Of a DNA stretch of 64,000 nt, positions 51,613 to 60,568 are shown one piece after another (positions within the stretch are counted from its first letter, which is position 1; every line of letters begins with the position of its first letter). The stretch spans positions 124,001 to 188,000 of the forward strand of contig JADJYF010000012.1 of NCBI GenBank assembly GCA_016719885.1, given 5' to 3'. Under the pieces are notes generated by a model. That model made no database searches. It was given only the letters and a program-made list of their open reading frames with translations, and was not told where the DNA came from. The translations under genes and the position numbers were made by a program. This DNA is from Pseudomonadota bacterium (GTDB taxonomy: Bacteria; Pseudomonadota; Gammaproteobacteria; Ga0077536).

Positions 51613-53292
51613 TCAAGCTCTCAGCAGGCGCCCCGGCAAGGCACCGGTGTGCACGCCGTTCTCATAGGTGACTTCGCCCTTGCAGATGGTGGCGACATAG
51701 CCGCGTGCCTTCTGAATGAGCCGCTTGCCGCCGGCCGGCAGGTCGTAAACCATCTCGGGGTCTTCCAGCGCCAGCGCGTCGAAATCGATGATGTTGAGAT
51801 CGGCGCGCATACCGGCGGCGATCACGCCGCGATCGGTCAGGCCGTACACCAGCGCCGTGTCGCGCGTCATCTTGTGCACGGTGTATTCAATGGGAAAAAT
51901 CGGCCCGCGCACGCGGTCGCGGCTCATGTAGGCCAGCATGTAGGTCGGCATGCTGGCATCGCACAACACGCCGCAGTGCGCGCCACCGTCGGACAAGCCG
52001 AACACCGAGTGCGGATGGGCGATGCCGGCATGCTGCTTTTCCAGGCTGCCGCTGTACTCGCCGATCAGGAACAACAACGGCCGCCCGGCTGCCATGATGT
52101 CCATCAGCGCTTCGCGCACGTGGACGCCTGCGGCCGCGGCGATGCCGGCCACCGACTCGGCGAAGCTCGGTTCGTAGCTGAGATCGGCCGGCAGGATGAA
52201 CATCTTGTCGAAGGTCGAGATCATGTTGGCGGTGGTCGCGTCGCGCGGCACCTTGGGCGTGTCGGCCAACACGCGGGCACGGAACGCCGGGTCCTTGAGC
52301 TTGCGACGCTGTTCGTCGATGGGCAGCCGGGCAATCTCCTTGTAAGTGCCGAACTGGCGCATGGGGTTGACCGTGCCTTCCAGGCTCATCAGCACCGACG
52401 CCGGCCGCGCACCGACCTGCGGACGGATCTTGAGTCCTTGGGCATTGAGCCGGTCAGCCATGCCCCACACGTCGGCGCCGATATTGGAGGTGACGAGGAT
52501 GGTCACCGGGCGCCCGGTGCGACGCGCTATCCACTCCACCCACTGCTGTTCATCGGGGTCGTCCATGCGGTCGGAAATGATCTCGACCGTGCCGTGCGCG
52601 ACTTCCGCCAGCGCATTGCCAATGGCCTTCAGCTCTTCGCCGTCGGCATGGGTGCCGGGCACGAGCTCACCGTGCTTGTCGAAGTGCCCGTAGAAGCGCG
52701 AGGTGGTGAAGCCCAGTGCGCCGTCCTGCAAAGCCTGTTTGGTGATGGCCGCCATCGCGGCAATATCTTCACGGGTGGCGTCGTCGTAGCAACGTGCGCC
52801 CATCACGTAGTGACGCACGGCGACGTGCGGCACCTGCGCACCGACGTCCATGGCGTAGGGGGTATCGATGCTCGCGAGGTAGTCGGCGAAACTCTCCCAG
52901 CCCCACGGAATGCCTTCGTGCAGGGCCGTGCCGGGAATGTCTTCCACCGATTCCATGATCTCGACCAGCTCGGTTTCGGTGCCGGGCCGCACCGGTGCGA
53001 AACCGACGCCGCAATTGCCCATCACGATGGTCGTCACGCCATGCCAGCAACTCGGCGTGAGTTGCTTGTCCCAGCACACCTGGCCATCGTAGTGGGTATG
53101 GATGTCGACGAAGCCCGGCGTCAGCAATTTGCCTTGCGCATCGATGCTGCGTTTGGCCGGCCCGGCGATGGGCGGTTCGCCGGCGCGCGCCACCGCGACG
53201 ATGCGGCCGTCCGCCACCGCCACTTCGCCCATGAAGGGCGGGGCGCCGGTGCCGTCGACGATGCGAGCATTGCGAATGATGAGATCGTGCAT
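51613..53292 (-). CDS. Amidohydrolase of the N-acyl-D-amino-acid deacylase type
   Basis: A 559-residue metal-dependent hydrolase. LLTPGFVDIHTHYDGQVCWD near 57-76 has the H-x-H pair. GVTTIVMGNCGVGFAPVRPG near 84-103 has the extra Cys ligand region typical of D-aminoacylases. FGLSDGGAHCG and SDRGVIAAGMRADLNIID follow, as in this class. It should cleave N-acyl or amide bonds; the true substrate may be a xenobiotic or a dipeptide. It is followed upstream by a small TPR-like gene on the same strand. Confidence 0.9.
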   Translation of the reverse strand: MHDLIIRNARIVDGTGAPPFMGEVAVADGRIVAVARAGEPPIAGPAKRSIDAQGKLLTPGFVDIHTHYDGQVCWDKQLTPSCWHGVTTIVMGNCGVGFAPVRPGTETELVEIMESVEDIPGTALHEGIPWGWESFADYLASIDTPYAMDVGAQVPHVAVRHYVMGARCYDDATREDIAAMAAITKQALQDGALGFTTSRFYGHFDKHGELVPGTHADGEELKAIGNALAEVAHGTVEIISDRMDDPDEQQWVEWIARRTGRPVTILVTSNIGADVWGMADRLNAQGLKIRPQVGARPASVLMSLEGTVNPMRQFGTYKEIARLPIDEQRRKLKDPAFRARVLADTPKVPRDATTANMISTFDKMFILPADLSYEPSFAESVAGIAAAAGVHVREALMDIMAAGRPLLFLIGEYSGSLEKQHAGIAHPHSVFGLSDGGAHCGVLCDASMPTYMLAYMSRDRVRGPIFPIEYTVHKMTRDTALVYGLTDRGVIAAGMRADLNIIDFDALALEDPEMVYDLPAGGKRLIQKARGYVATICKGEVTYENGVHTGALPGRLLRA

Positions 53293-53323
53293 GGCGGTGC
53301 TCCGTGGCAGTGCGAAGAGTCGG

Positions 53324-53749
53324 TCAGGCCTGCTTCAAATCGTGCAGGAAGGTTTTCAATTCTTCTTTCAAGGCCGGGTCGTCGTCCTTGGCAAGGCTCT
53401 TTTCGGCCTGGCTCGCGTAGGCCAGCGCGGCGTCGAGGTCGTCTAGATCGCGGTAGCGCTCGGCGATGGCCAGCTGGATGGAAGCGCGGCAGTCCGACTG
53501 TTCGAGTTTGTCGGCGAGCTCCAGCGCCTGCTCGTAGATGTCGATGGCGTCTTCGTCGTCGAGCGTGAAGTCGCCCAGGGATTCGAGGTAGAAAGGATGG
53601 GCGGTGCCGGCGGTCTGCGCTTCGCCGCACAGCTTTTCCAGTTCGGCGTATTGCTTGGTGAAGGCGCGATCGTCATCGCGCTCGACCGCATCGGTCAGGG
53701 CGTTGGCGAGCGACAGCACGCGGTCGTAGAGTTTGATATCGAGCGTCAT
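53324..53749 (-). CDS. Small TPR-like helical protein
   Basis: A 141-residue acidic protein beginning MTLDIKLYDRVLSLANALTD. It is entirely helical with TPR-like pairs (AIDIYEQALELADKLEQSD and SIQLAIAERYRDLDDLDAAL). No signal peptide or membrane segment is seen. ATG 53749 has GGAAGG nearby upstream. It sits 31 bases before the amidohydrolase ATG on the same strand and is probably in one operon with it. Function unknown. Confidence 0.75.
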   Translation of the reverse strand: MTLDIKLYDRVLSLANALTDAVERDDDRAFTKQYAELEKLCGEAQTAGTAHPFYLESLGDFTLDDEDAIDIYEQALELADKLEQSDCRASIQLAIAERYRDLDDLDAALAYASQAEKSLAKDDDPALKEELKTFLHDLKQA

Positions 53750-53964
53750 GGGGAAGGTTCCGTGCTGGGGGAAGGCGCGGGCGGTCGCGATGTCGGACGG
53801 TCGATGACATCGCGCGTCGACCACCGCCGGATTATCAGTCCACACCGGAGCCGTCACAAGGACGCCGCCGCGCCCATGGCCGGGGCTGCGCGCCGTGGGC
53901 ACGCACCGCGCGACCATGAACGGCTATCATCCCGTCATTCCGACAAGTCGCCAGCGAGGCCGCC

Positions 53965-54870
53965 ATGCATCTCGTCCGCTCCTCCCTCTTCGTGCCCGGT
54001 CACAAGCCCGAATGGGTGCCGAAAGCCCAGGCCGCCGGCGCCGACGAATTGATCCTCGACCTCGAGGACGCCGTTCCGGACGATGCCAAGAGCGCGGCGC
54101 GACCGTTGGTGCGCGAGAGCGTGAAAGCACTGCATGCCGCCGGGCAGTACTGCTCGGTGCGCATCAATGGCTATGCCACCGGTCGTACGCTGGACGACCT
54201 GGACGGCATCCTGTGCGCCGAGCTGCGCTCGGTGATGCTGCCCAAGGTCGACAGCGTGGCCGACATGCAGGCGCTGGATGCCATGCTCACGCAGCTCGAA
54301 CGGCGGCATGGCGTCGCCCACGGCACGGTCAACACCACCTTGCTGCTGGAAACCGCCGGCGCCATGCGCAACGCCTATCACATCGCGCTTTCGAGTCCGC
54401 GCGTGCATCAGTTGGTATTGGCAGCCGGTCCCGGCGGCGATGCCGCGCGCGCGGTCGGCTACCAGTGGACCAAGGGCGGTGAAGAGACGCTGTTCCTGCG
54501 TTCGCATGCGGTGCTCGACGCGCGCGCCGCCGGCATTCCCTATCCCATGACGAGTTCGTGGTGGGACATTCGCGATCTGGACGGCCTGCGTGCCGATGCC
54601 ATCCGCAATCGTCGTCTCGGCATGCGCGGCATGTGCGTGATGCATCCCAGCCACGTGCCCATCGTCAACGAGATCTTCAGCCCCCAGGCTGACGAGGTCG
54701 CCCATGCGCGCGGCGTGCTGGCCGCCATGGCGGCGGCCGAAGCCGAAGGGCGCGCGGCGGTGATCTACGAAGGCGACATGGTCGACTACGCGATGGTGGC
54801 GACCGCACGCGAATTGATTGCGCTGGCCGAGAGCATCGAAGCGGCCGGCGGCAAACCGCTCAACACCTGA
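53965..54870 (+). CDS. CoA ester lyase (citrate lyase beta-like, HpcH/HpaI family)
   Basis: A 301-residue TIM-barrel lyase. RSSLFVPGHKPEWVPKAQA at the start, ELILDLEDAVPDDAK near 31-45 with the metal acidic residues, RINGYATGRTLDDLDG with the substrate Arg, and the CoA-site GMRGMCVMHPSHVPIVNEIF near 212-231 are visible. Relatives cleave malyl-CoA, citramalyl-CoA or beta-methylmalyl-CoA. Which is used here cannot be told. The downstream SDR gene starts 82 bases later. Confidence 0.9.
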   Translation: MHLVRSSLFVPGHKPEWVPKAQAAGADELILDLEDAVPDDAKSAARPLVRESVKALHAAGQYCSVRINGYATGRTLDDLDGILCAELRSVMLPKVDSVADMQALDAMLTQLERRHGVAHGTVNTTLLLETAGAMRNAYHIALSSPRVHQLVLAAGPGGDAARAVGYQWTKGGEETLFLRSHAVLDARAAGIPYPMTSSWWDIRDLDGLRADAIRNRRLGMRGMCVMHPSHVPIVNEIFSPQADEVAHARGVLAAMAAAEAEGRAAVIYEGDMVDYAMVATARELIALAESIEAAGGKPLNT

Positions 54871-54951
54871 AGCCATCACGACAAGCCTTAGACACGGCGC
54901 CGCGCAGCGCGCTTGCGCCCATCGATCCATCCGACACCATGGGAAGGTTCC

Positions 54952-55788
54952 ATGCAACTCAGTGACAAGACCATCGTCATCACCGGCGCCAACAGCGGCA
55001 TCGGCCTCGAAACCAGCCGTGAACTGGCGCGCGGCGGCGCGACGGTAGTGATGGCGTGTCGTGATCTCACACGCGCCAAGGCCGCGCGCGCCGACATTGC
55101 GAACAGCGTGCCGGGCGCGAAGCTCGCCCTCGTACCGCTCGACCTGGCGTCGCTGGCCTCGGTGCGTGCCTGCGCCGACACCCTGGTCGCGCAATGGCCG
55201 CGCATCGACGTGCTCATCAACAACGCCGGCCTGTTCCCCTTCAAGCGGCAGCTGACCGAGGATGGCTTCGAGATGCAGTTCGGCGTCAATCACCTCGCGC
55301 ATTTCCTGCTGACGCAAAACCTGATGCCGGCGCTGCTGGCCGCCGGTCGCCCACGGGTGGTGAACGTCGCATCGATGATGCATCACCTCGGCAAGATTGA
55401 TTTCGACAGCTTCCGCGGTGAGCGACCCTACGGCGCGCTCAAGGCTTATGCGCAATCGAAGCTGTGCAACGTGCTGTTCGCGCGCGAACTTGCGCGCCGC
55501 CACGGCGGCGATGGCCTGTTGAGCTGGAGCCTGCACCCCGGGCCGGTGGGCACCAACATCATGGGCCGCGGCCTCGTCAATCGCACCCTCTATCGCCTGA
55601 TCGGTGCCTACATGAGCGCCAGGCGCGGCGCGCGCACCAGCGTGCACCTGGCCTCGGCCGATGGCATCGAAGCGACCAACGGCGCCTACTACGACGAATT
55701 CCTGAAAGTGAAGCCGGGCTCCAGGCTGTCGCAGGATGCGACCCTCGCGGCGCGGCTGTGGGAAGTGAGCGCCAGCCTGGTGGCGTGA
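54952..55788 (+). CDS. Short-chain dehydrogenase/reductase (retinol dehydrogenase-like)
   Basis: A 278-residue Rossmann enzyme. The cofactor loop TGANSGIG is at 11-18, NNAG near 87, the catalytic Ser in NVASMMHHLG near 140 and YAQSK near 165. ACRDLTRAKAA after strand two suggests NADP(H). ATG 54952 has GGAAGG upstream. It resembles retinol-dehydrogenase-like or WW-oxidoreductase-like SDRs, which act on hydrophobic alcohols and ketones. Substrate unknown. Confidence 0.9.
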   Translation: MQLSDKTIVITGANSGIGLETSRELARGGATVVMACRDLTRAKAARADIANSVPGAKLALVPLDLASLASVRACADTLVAQWPRIDVLINNAGLFPFKRQLTEDGFEMQFGVNHLAHFLLTQNLMPALLAAGRPRVVNVASMMHHLGKIDFDSFRGERPYGALKAYAQSKLCNVLFARELARRHGGDGLLSWSLHPGPVGTNIMGRGLVNRTLYRLIGAYMSARRGARTSVHLASADGIEATNGAYYDEFLKVKPGSRLSQDATLAARLWEVSASLVA

Positions 55789-56025
55789 GCCGCGCACCGG
55801 CTCGCAATCACGGCCGCGCCACGCGGCGATTTGTGACGGGGCGGACAATCAAAGCCGCTTATACCCTGCTGACTGTCCGCCAATTTTGTCATCGCGCCGC
55901 CGATAAAGAATTCCAGGCGCCGCCCCGGTATCGCCCGTTCCCGCCAGGAACAGCCTCTTCCCGCATGTCGAATGCTGCCCCTCACTCCGGGCGGTTCTCC
56001 ATTTTCCCGGATTGGATTTACTCGC

Positions 56026-57279
56026 ATGTTTCGCGTCGTCGATTGCATTGCCCTTCAACATGACCGCTCGCTGTTGGTCATCGCGGGGCTCGTCTGTGTT
56101 TTTGGTTCGGTGGCCACGGTGCTGTCCGCGCGCCGCCTGGATGCCGGCTCTCACGCCTGGCCGTGGCGCGTGATGGTGGCGGTGTGCGTGGCGTCCACCG
56201 TGTGGGCCACGCACTTCCTCGCCATGCTCGCCTACCGCCCGACGCTGGCGGTGGCCTTTGACCTGCCGCAAACCGTGCTCTCGTATTTCATCGGTCTCGC
56301 GGTGATGGGGCCGGCCATGGTCTGCGCGCGTTGCGTGGCGGTGTGGCAAACGCGCGTACTGTGTGGCGTGGTGTTCGGCGCGGGTGTGGCCTTGATGCAT
56401 TACCTCGGCATGGCGGCGGTGCGCGTGCCGGGCACGCTCAGCTACGACTTGGCGCAGGTCGCCTGGTCGGTCGCCGCGAGTTGCGTGGGCGGCGCCGCCA
56501 CGGTGTTGGCCCTGTACGGACGTCGTACCGCGAGCCGTCGCCTGCTCGCCATGGCGGCACTCTCCTTGACCATCCTCGGCCTGCATTTCACGGGCATGAG
56601 CGCGGTAACGCTCACCCTCGATGCCTTGATGCAGTCCACCGACGGCACGCTGTCACGCCAGTTGCTGGTGGTCGAGACCTGCATGGCCGCCGCCGCCGTG
56701 CTTGGCATCACCTTGCTCGGCATGCAGTTCGATGAACGCATGACACGCGCCCTGCGCGAGGAAGCGGCACGCTTTCGCACGCTCGCCGACGGCGCGTTCG
56801 AAGCGCTCATCATCCATCGCGGCGGCGACATCATCGATCACAACGCGGTGGCTTGCTCCCTGCTCGGCCACGCCACGTTCACCATGCCGTTTGCGTCGCT
56901 GTTCCCCGAGGGACTGCTGCACGAGAACACCGGGCAGGCGCTCGAGACCGTCATGCGGCACCGCGACGGGCACCTGATCGCGGTCGAAATCAATCGCCGA
57001 CCGATACTCACCCCTCAGCGCGAGTGGGCCGAACTGGTCGCGGTCCGCGATCTCACCGCCCAGCATGCGGTCGAGGGCAAACTCGAACAGGCCATGCAAA
57101 GCCTGGGCGCGCTGCGCGCGCTGATCCCCATGTGTGCATGGTGTAAACGCGTGCGCGACGACGAAGGCTATTGGAACGCGGTCGATCAATACCTGAAGGA
57201 AGTGACCGGCAACGACATCACTCATGGCATTTGTCCGAGCTGCAGCGAAAAAGAACTGGCGAGGTTCGGACGTGCTTAG
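56026..57279 (+). CDS. MHYT-domain sensor with PAS-like and C-terminal Cys motif
   Basis: A 417-residue membrane protein. Seven membrane segments in residues 10-240 carry three MHYT-type motifs: ATHFLAMLAY near 60, ALMHYLGMAAV near 123 and GLHFTGMSAV near 185, proposed copper or gas-binding sites. A PAS-like domain (about 255-350, FEALIIHRGGDIIDHNAVAC) follows. The end has a conserved PMCAWCKRVRDDEGYW and a later GICPSCSEKEL, seen at the ends of some signalling proteins. There is no GGDEF or kinase domain. ATG 56026 is chosen over 55972. Output unknown. Confidence 0.83.
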   Translation: MFRVVDCIALQHDRSLLVIAGLVCVFGSVATVLSARRLDAGSHAWPWRVMVAVCVASTVWATHFLAMLAYRPTLAVAFDLPQTVLSYFIGLAVMGPAMVCARCVAVWQTRVLCGVVFGAGVALMHYLGMAAVRVPGTLSYDLAQVAWSVAASCVGGAATVLALYGRRTASRRLLAMAALSLTILGLHFTGMSAVTLTLDALMQSTDGTLSRQLLVVETCMAAAAVLGITLLGMQFDERMTRALREEAARFRTLADGAFEALIIHRGGDIIDHNAVACSLLGHATFTMPFASLFPEGLLHENTGQALETVMRHRDGHLIAVEINRRPILTPQREWAELVAVRDLTAQHAVEGKLEQAMQSLGALRALIPMCAWCKRVRDDEGYWNAVDQYLKEVTGNDITHGICPSCSEKELARFGRA

Positions 57280-57379
57280 GGCGCCGGGTGGGCGTGAACA
57301 TCGGCGCGTCGGCGCGACATTGTCCGACGACGTGACCATACTTGACCCCATGCCTTGGCAAAGGCCGGAGATTGCAACC

Positions 57380-57772
57380 ATGTCGAATGACCTGCCGGCC
57401 AAGGATCTCAGCTATTCCATCGATCACGGTAGCGGGCTGTTGCACATGCGCTGGCGCGGCGTGGTGAGCAGCGCCGACGTCGGGCAATTCTGGACACGCC
57501 TGCTCGACGATGGCGACGCGCTCGCCATCGGACGTCACCTCGATGACCTGCGTGATTGCCGTTTCACCTTCTCCGGCAACGAATGGCAGGAACTGGTGAA
57601 AGGCTACCTGGTGCCGGCGCCGCCCCATGCGCGGTGGAAGGCGGCATTCGTGGTCAACAGCTCGGAAATGTACGGCGTGCTGCGCCAGTTCATCGCCTAC
57701 GCCGGCGAGCTGGTGGAGGCCGAGATCTTCAGCGACGTGAACAGCGCGCTGGCTTGGTTGGTGAGGAAGTAG
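57380..57772 (+). CDS. SpoIIAA/STAS-like small protein
   Basis: A 130-residue soluble protein, MSNDLPAKDLSYSIDHGSGL, with the alternating strand-helix pattern of SpoIIAA/STAS-like proteins (VSSADVGQFWTRLLDD; KAAFVVNSSEMYGVLRQF). ATG 57380 is used; ATG 57350 lacks any ribosome-binding site. It follows the MHYT sensor by 100 bases on the same strand and may be part of its signalling. Not clearly assigned to a named family. Confidence 0.65.
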   Translation: MSNDLPAKDLSYSIDHGSGLLHMRWRGVVSSADVGQFWTRLLDDGDALAIGRHLDDLRDCRFTFSGNEWQELVKGYLVPAPPHARWKAAFVVNSSEMYGVLRQFIAYAGELVEAEIFSDVNSALAWLVRK

Positions 57773-57784
57773 GGGCGCGGTGGA

Positions 57785-57856
57785 GTGAGTTGGCGCGCCC
57801 GACAGGATTGATTCGCCCGCGCTTGGGTGCGCGCTCACCCCTGCGGGGCGTCGGCG
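57785..57856 (-). repeat. Truncated copy of tRNA-Arg 3' end plus 84-bp element
   Basis: TTGGCGCGCCCGACAGG and the first 47 bases of the repeated element (from 57810) are present. The copy then breaks where the IS256-type remnant begins, suggesting the element was the insertion target. Confidence 0.6.
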
Positions 57857-58661
57857 GGGCCTGTCAGTATTTTTGTGTGCGAGGCATTCGGTTAAGTCGG
57901 GTTGGTAAAGCGTTCGCCGAAGGCAATGGCGAACTGGTTCATGGCCTGTCGCCATTCCAACAGACCGGTCCAGTCGGCTGGATGTGCGCAAGGCCAGCCA
58001 TAGCAGTTTGCTCCCGCTCGTCCAGGGAAGTGTCCCCGGGTCTTGATGATCTTGCGCAGCTGGCTTTGAGGCTGATCGCGTTGGTGGTGTAAATCACGCG
58101 CCGGATCCGGGAGCGAACGCGAAGAACGGGAGACGGGCCACCCGGGGCTACCACCGTCGGATGCTTCTGTGGCGCTGGCCTCGAACGCGTTCAATGCCGC
58201 CGGCCGCTTCGCGCTGCCGCGTAAATCGCCGGAGCGCCGCCGCCAGCCTGCGGTCTTTCCACGATGCGTAGTCGAGGCTGTTGCGTAGCAGGTGCACGAT
58301 GCAGGTTTGCAGCGTCTCGCCGGACCGTAGATAAGGCTTGGCAGGCCCTTCAGGCCATCCGTCACCGCGATCAGGATGTCGCCGATGCCGCGGGTCTTCA
58401 GGTCGTTGAACACCTTCCGAACTTGGCGCCCGGCTGTTCAATCCACAGGCCCAAGACGCGTGCCGTCCGGCAGCACGGCCAGCGCCAGGTAAACGGCCTT
58501 GTTCCGAACCACCGCGTCGGATCTTCACCCGCAGGGCGCGAAGAACGGGCGAGCGGCGGCTCGCCAAGCGACCACGGGGGGGGGGGGGGGGCGGGCCGGG
58601 GGGAGCCCCGGGCGCGCTCCCTTGGTCGTCTTTCTGCTTGGCATAACGAGTCCTCGGTCAT
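57857..58661 (-). pseudogene. IS256-family transposase remnant, frameshifted and internally deleted
   Basis: Minus-strand frames together spell a mutator/IS256-type transposase. The pieces include MTEDSL at the start, VLGLWIEQ, FNDLKTRGIGDILIAVTDGL, QTCIVHLLRNSLDYASWKDR, RRVIYTTNAI, LRKIIKTRGHFP and MNQFAIAFGERF. They lie in different frames, so several shifts are present, and the region between the start and the LDATY-type catalytic core is missing. A terminal sequence near 57860 (CCTGTCAGTATTTTTGTGTG) has only a weak counterpart near 58705 (CACACAAGAAT). It is not mobile by itself. A run of 16 G at 58576-58591 interrupts it. Confidence 0.8.
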
Positions 58662-59073
58662 GTTACGGCAGGCGCATGTTGTCGCAGATCCTCATCGAGC
58701 GTCACACAAGAATGGGCCCCACTGGCCCATTTCTTTAGTTGGCGCGCCGACAGGATTGATCGCCCGCGCTTGGGGGCGTCGGCGCACGGCGCCTGTCCAA
58801 CATCGCTGGCGATGTTGTCGAACCTCAGGTCCTCATCGAGCGGTCAGGCACAACAACTAAAAGAAATGGGCCCCACTGGGCCCATTTCTTTTAGTTGGCG
58901 CGCCCGACAGGATTGACTCGCCCGCGCTTCTACGCGTGCTCACCCCTGCGGGGCGTCGGCGCAGGGCGCCTCCGTCCAACATCGCTGCGCGATGTTGTCG
59001 AACCCAGGTCCTCATCGAGCGGTCAGGCACAACAACTAAAAGAAATGGGCCCCACTGGGCCCATTTCTTTTAG
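58662..59073 (-). repeat. Two repeat units: tRNA-Arg 3' piece, 84-bp element and terminator
   Basis: Unit 1 (about 58739-58892, degenerate) and unit 2 (about 58895-59073) each hold a tRNA-Arg 3' piece, the repeated element (58758-58818 shortened; 58915-58998 full 84 bp), a CCTCATCGAGCGGTCAGGCA linker and a hairpin. Between 58662 and 58738 only linker and hairpin fragments are seen. No gene can be supported. Confidence 0.7.
59036..59073 (-). terminator. Terminator of tRNA-Arg
   Basis: AAAAGAAATGGGCCC (59038-59052) and its complement (59057-59071) form a 15-bp stem with T-rich ends on both strands, just downstream of the tRNA-Arg 3' end. The same hairpin is repeated at 58859-58892. Confidence 0.75.
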
Positions 59074-59074
59074 T

Positions 59075-59151
59075 TGGCGCGCCCGACAGGATTCGAACCT
59101 GTGACCTCTGCCTTCGGAGGGCAGCACTCTATCCAGCTGAGCTACGGGCGC
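59075..59151 (-). tRNA. tRNA-Arg (anticodon CCG)
   Basis: A 77-base cloverleaf with encoded CCA. The acceptor stem is GCGCCCG with CGGGCGC and the discriminator is G. The D-arm is in GTAGCTCAGCTGGATAGAG, the anticodon stem-loop is CTGCC-CTCCGAA-GGCAG with anticodon CCG, and the T-arm is ACAGG-TTCGAAT-CCTGT. All arms pair. It reads CGG codons. Confidence 0.97.
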
Positions 59152-59530
59152 GTGGTGAGGCGGGAAGTATAACGGCATTCGGGGGCGGCCGTTGGCCCGA
59201 CAGGATTGATTCGCCCGCGCTTGGGCGCGTGCTCACCCCTGCGGGGCGTCGGCGCGTTGCGCCTCCGTCCAACATCGCTGCGCGATGTTGTCGAACCTGT
59301 GACCTCTGCCTTCGCCGGAAAGCACTCTATCCAGCTGAGCTACGGGCGCGTGGTGAGGCGGGAAGTATAACGGCATTCGGGGGCGGCCGTTGGCCCGACA
59401 GGATTGATTCGCCCGCGCTTGGGCGCGTGCTCACCCCTGCGGGGCGTCGGCGCATGGCGCCGCCGTCCAACATCGCTGCGCGATGTTGTCGAACCTGTGA
59501 CCTCTGCCTTCGGAGGGCACTCCCTCGAGC
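59152..59530 (-). repeat. 198-bp tandem copies of tRNA-Arg region, T-loop interrupted by 84-bp element
   Basis: Two extra copies follow the intact tRNA at an exact 198-base period (GAACCT at 59095, 59293, 59491). Copy B (59193-59349) retains the tRNA body but has a damaged anticodon arm and acceptor stem. Copy C (59391-59519) breaks in the anticodon stem. In both, 84 bases (59208-59291 and 59406-59489) split the T-loop between GGATT and CGAACC. The element contains a CAACATCG/CGATGTTG hairpin. From 59531 to 59680 only a probable promoter-bearing stretch for the next gene remains. Confidence 0.85.
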
Positions 59531-59680
59531 TCGGGCCGCGGGCACTCGCTACCCGCTCCCAATGCCCTGAGTAGCCTAGTGAAACAGTTCGATTTGGCTA
59601 TAATGCCGGCGGCCCGCGTCCGGCTGGAATGCGCGGCATAAGAATGATCTGGCGCTTCCCTCTTCCTTCGAGAGACCAAA

Positions 59681-60556
59681 ATGAGCAATCAACAAGACGA
59701 CTCGGTGTTCGTTAGAAATTTCTCCCTGGTACTGCTGTTCCTGGTGGTGGTGGGCTTGACGGCCTTCGTGTTGGCGAAAATCGTCAACGGCGGCGCGGAG
59801 GTCAAGTACGGACCGAGAGGCAACGAAGCGGCCAATGTCGCGCCGGTCGGCGCGGTCAATACCGGCGGTGATGCGGTCGCCGTGGCGGGCGCCAACACCG
59901 GCGCCGAAGTGGCCAGCACGGCGGCACCGGCCGCCGCCGCGAGCAGCGACCCGGGCAAGTCGACTTACGACAGCGTGTGTTTTGCGTGCCATGCGCAAGG
60001 CATTGCCGGCGCGCCGAAGCACGGCGATGTGGCGGCCTGGGAAAGCCGCGTGGCGCAGGGTCACGACACCCTGGTGCAGCACGCCATCGCCGGTTTCACC
60101 GGGCAGGCGGGCATGATGCCGGCGCGCGGTGGCAACCCGACCCTGACCGACGCCCAGGTCACGGCCGCGGTGGAATACATGATGGCCGCCGTCGGCGGCA
60201 AGAAAGAGGGCGACGCCGCACCGGCCGCCGCCCCCGCCGCGGAGCCTGCCGCCGCGGCGCCGGCCGCTGACGCCGCAGCCGCCGCGCCGGCCGTGGCTGA
60301 CGCCGGCAAGGGCAAGGCCACCTACGACGCAGTGTGCTTCGTGTGCCACACCCCGGGCGCCGCCGGTGCACCGAAACTCGGCGACAAGGCTGGCTGGGAG
60401 CCGCGCATCGCCAAGGGCGTCGACGTACTGCACGCCAGCGCCATCAATGGCTTCATGGGCAGCGCCGGCATGATGCCGCCCAAGGGTGGCCGTCCGGACC
60501 TGGCGGACGCGGACGTCAAGGCCGCCGTCGACTACATGCTCGAGGCCGTCAAGTAG
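59681..60556 (+). CDS. Dihaem cytochrome c5-type membrane-anchored protein
   Basis: A 291-residue protein anchored by an N-terminal helix (about 13-33, FSLVLLFLVVVGLTAFVLAK). It has two cytochrome c5 domains with CFACH at 100-104 and CFVCH at 219-223, joined by an Ala/Pro-rich linker at about 176-205. Met ligands lie in GMMPARGG and GMMPPKGG. The two halves are clearly duplicated. It should shuttle electrons at the outer face of the inner membrane. A strong terminator follows. Confidence 0.93.
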   Translation: MSNQQDDSVFVRNFSLVLLFLVVVGLTAFVLAKIVNGGAEVKYGPRGNEAANVAPVGAVNTGGDAVAVAGANTGAEVASTAAPAAAASSDPGKSTYDSVCFACHAQGIAGAPKHGDVAAWESRVAQGHDTLVQHAIAGFTGQAGMMPARGGNPTLTDAQVTAAVEYMMAAVGGKKEGDAAPAAAPAAEPAAAAPAADAAAAAPAVADAGKGKATYDAVCFVCHTPGAAGAPKLGDKAGWEPRIAKGVDVLHASAINGFMGSAGMMPPKGGRPDLADADVKAAVDYMLEAVK

Positions 60557-60568
60557 GCTTCACCGCGA

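Noticed and set aside
55789..56025. c-di-GMP riboswitch before the MHYT gene
   Set aside because: Only an 8-bp inverted repeat (GGCGGACA with TGTCCGCC) is present; the conserved core sequences of c-di-GMP riboswitches are missing.
58895..59104. Small coding frame of 69 codons ending ARQDSNL
   Set aside because: It is a translation of the repeat unit and the tRNA-Arg region, not a gene.
59193..59349. Functional intron-containing tRNA-Arg
   Set aside because: Apart from the T-loop insert, the anticodon arm and the acceptor 3' side are altered, so this copy could not fold into a working tRNA even after removal of the insert.
58739..59530. CRISPR array
   Set aside because: Repeats are long (154-198 bases), tRNA-derived and differ in length; there are no uniform 25-40 base repeats with unique spacers and no cas genes.
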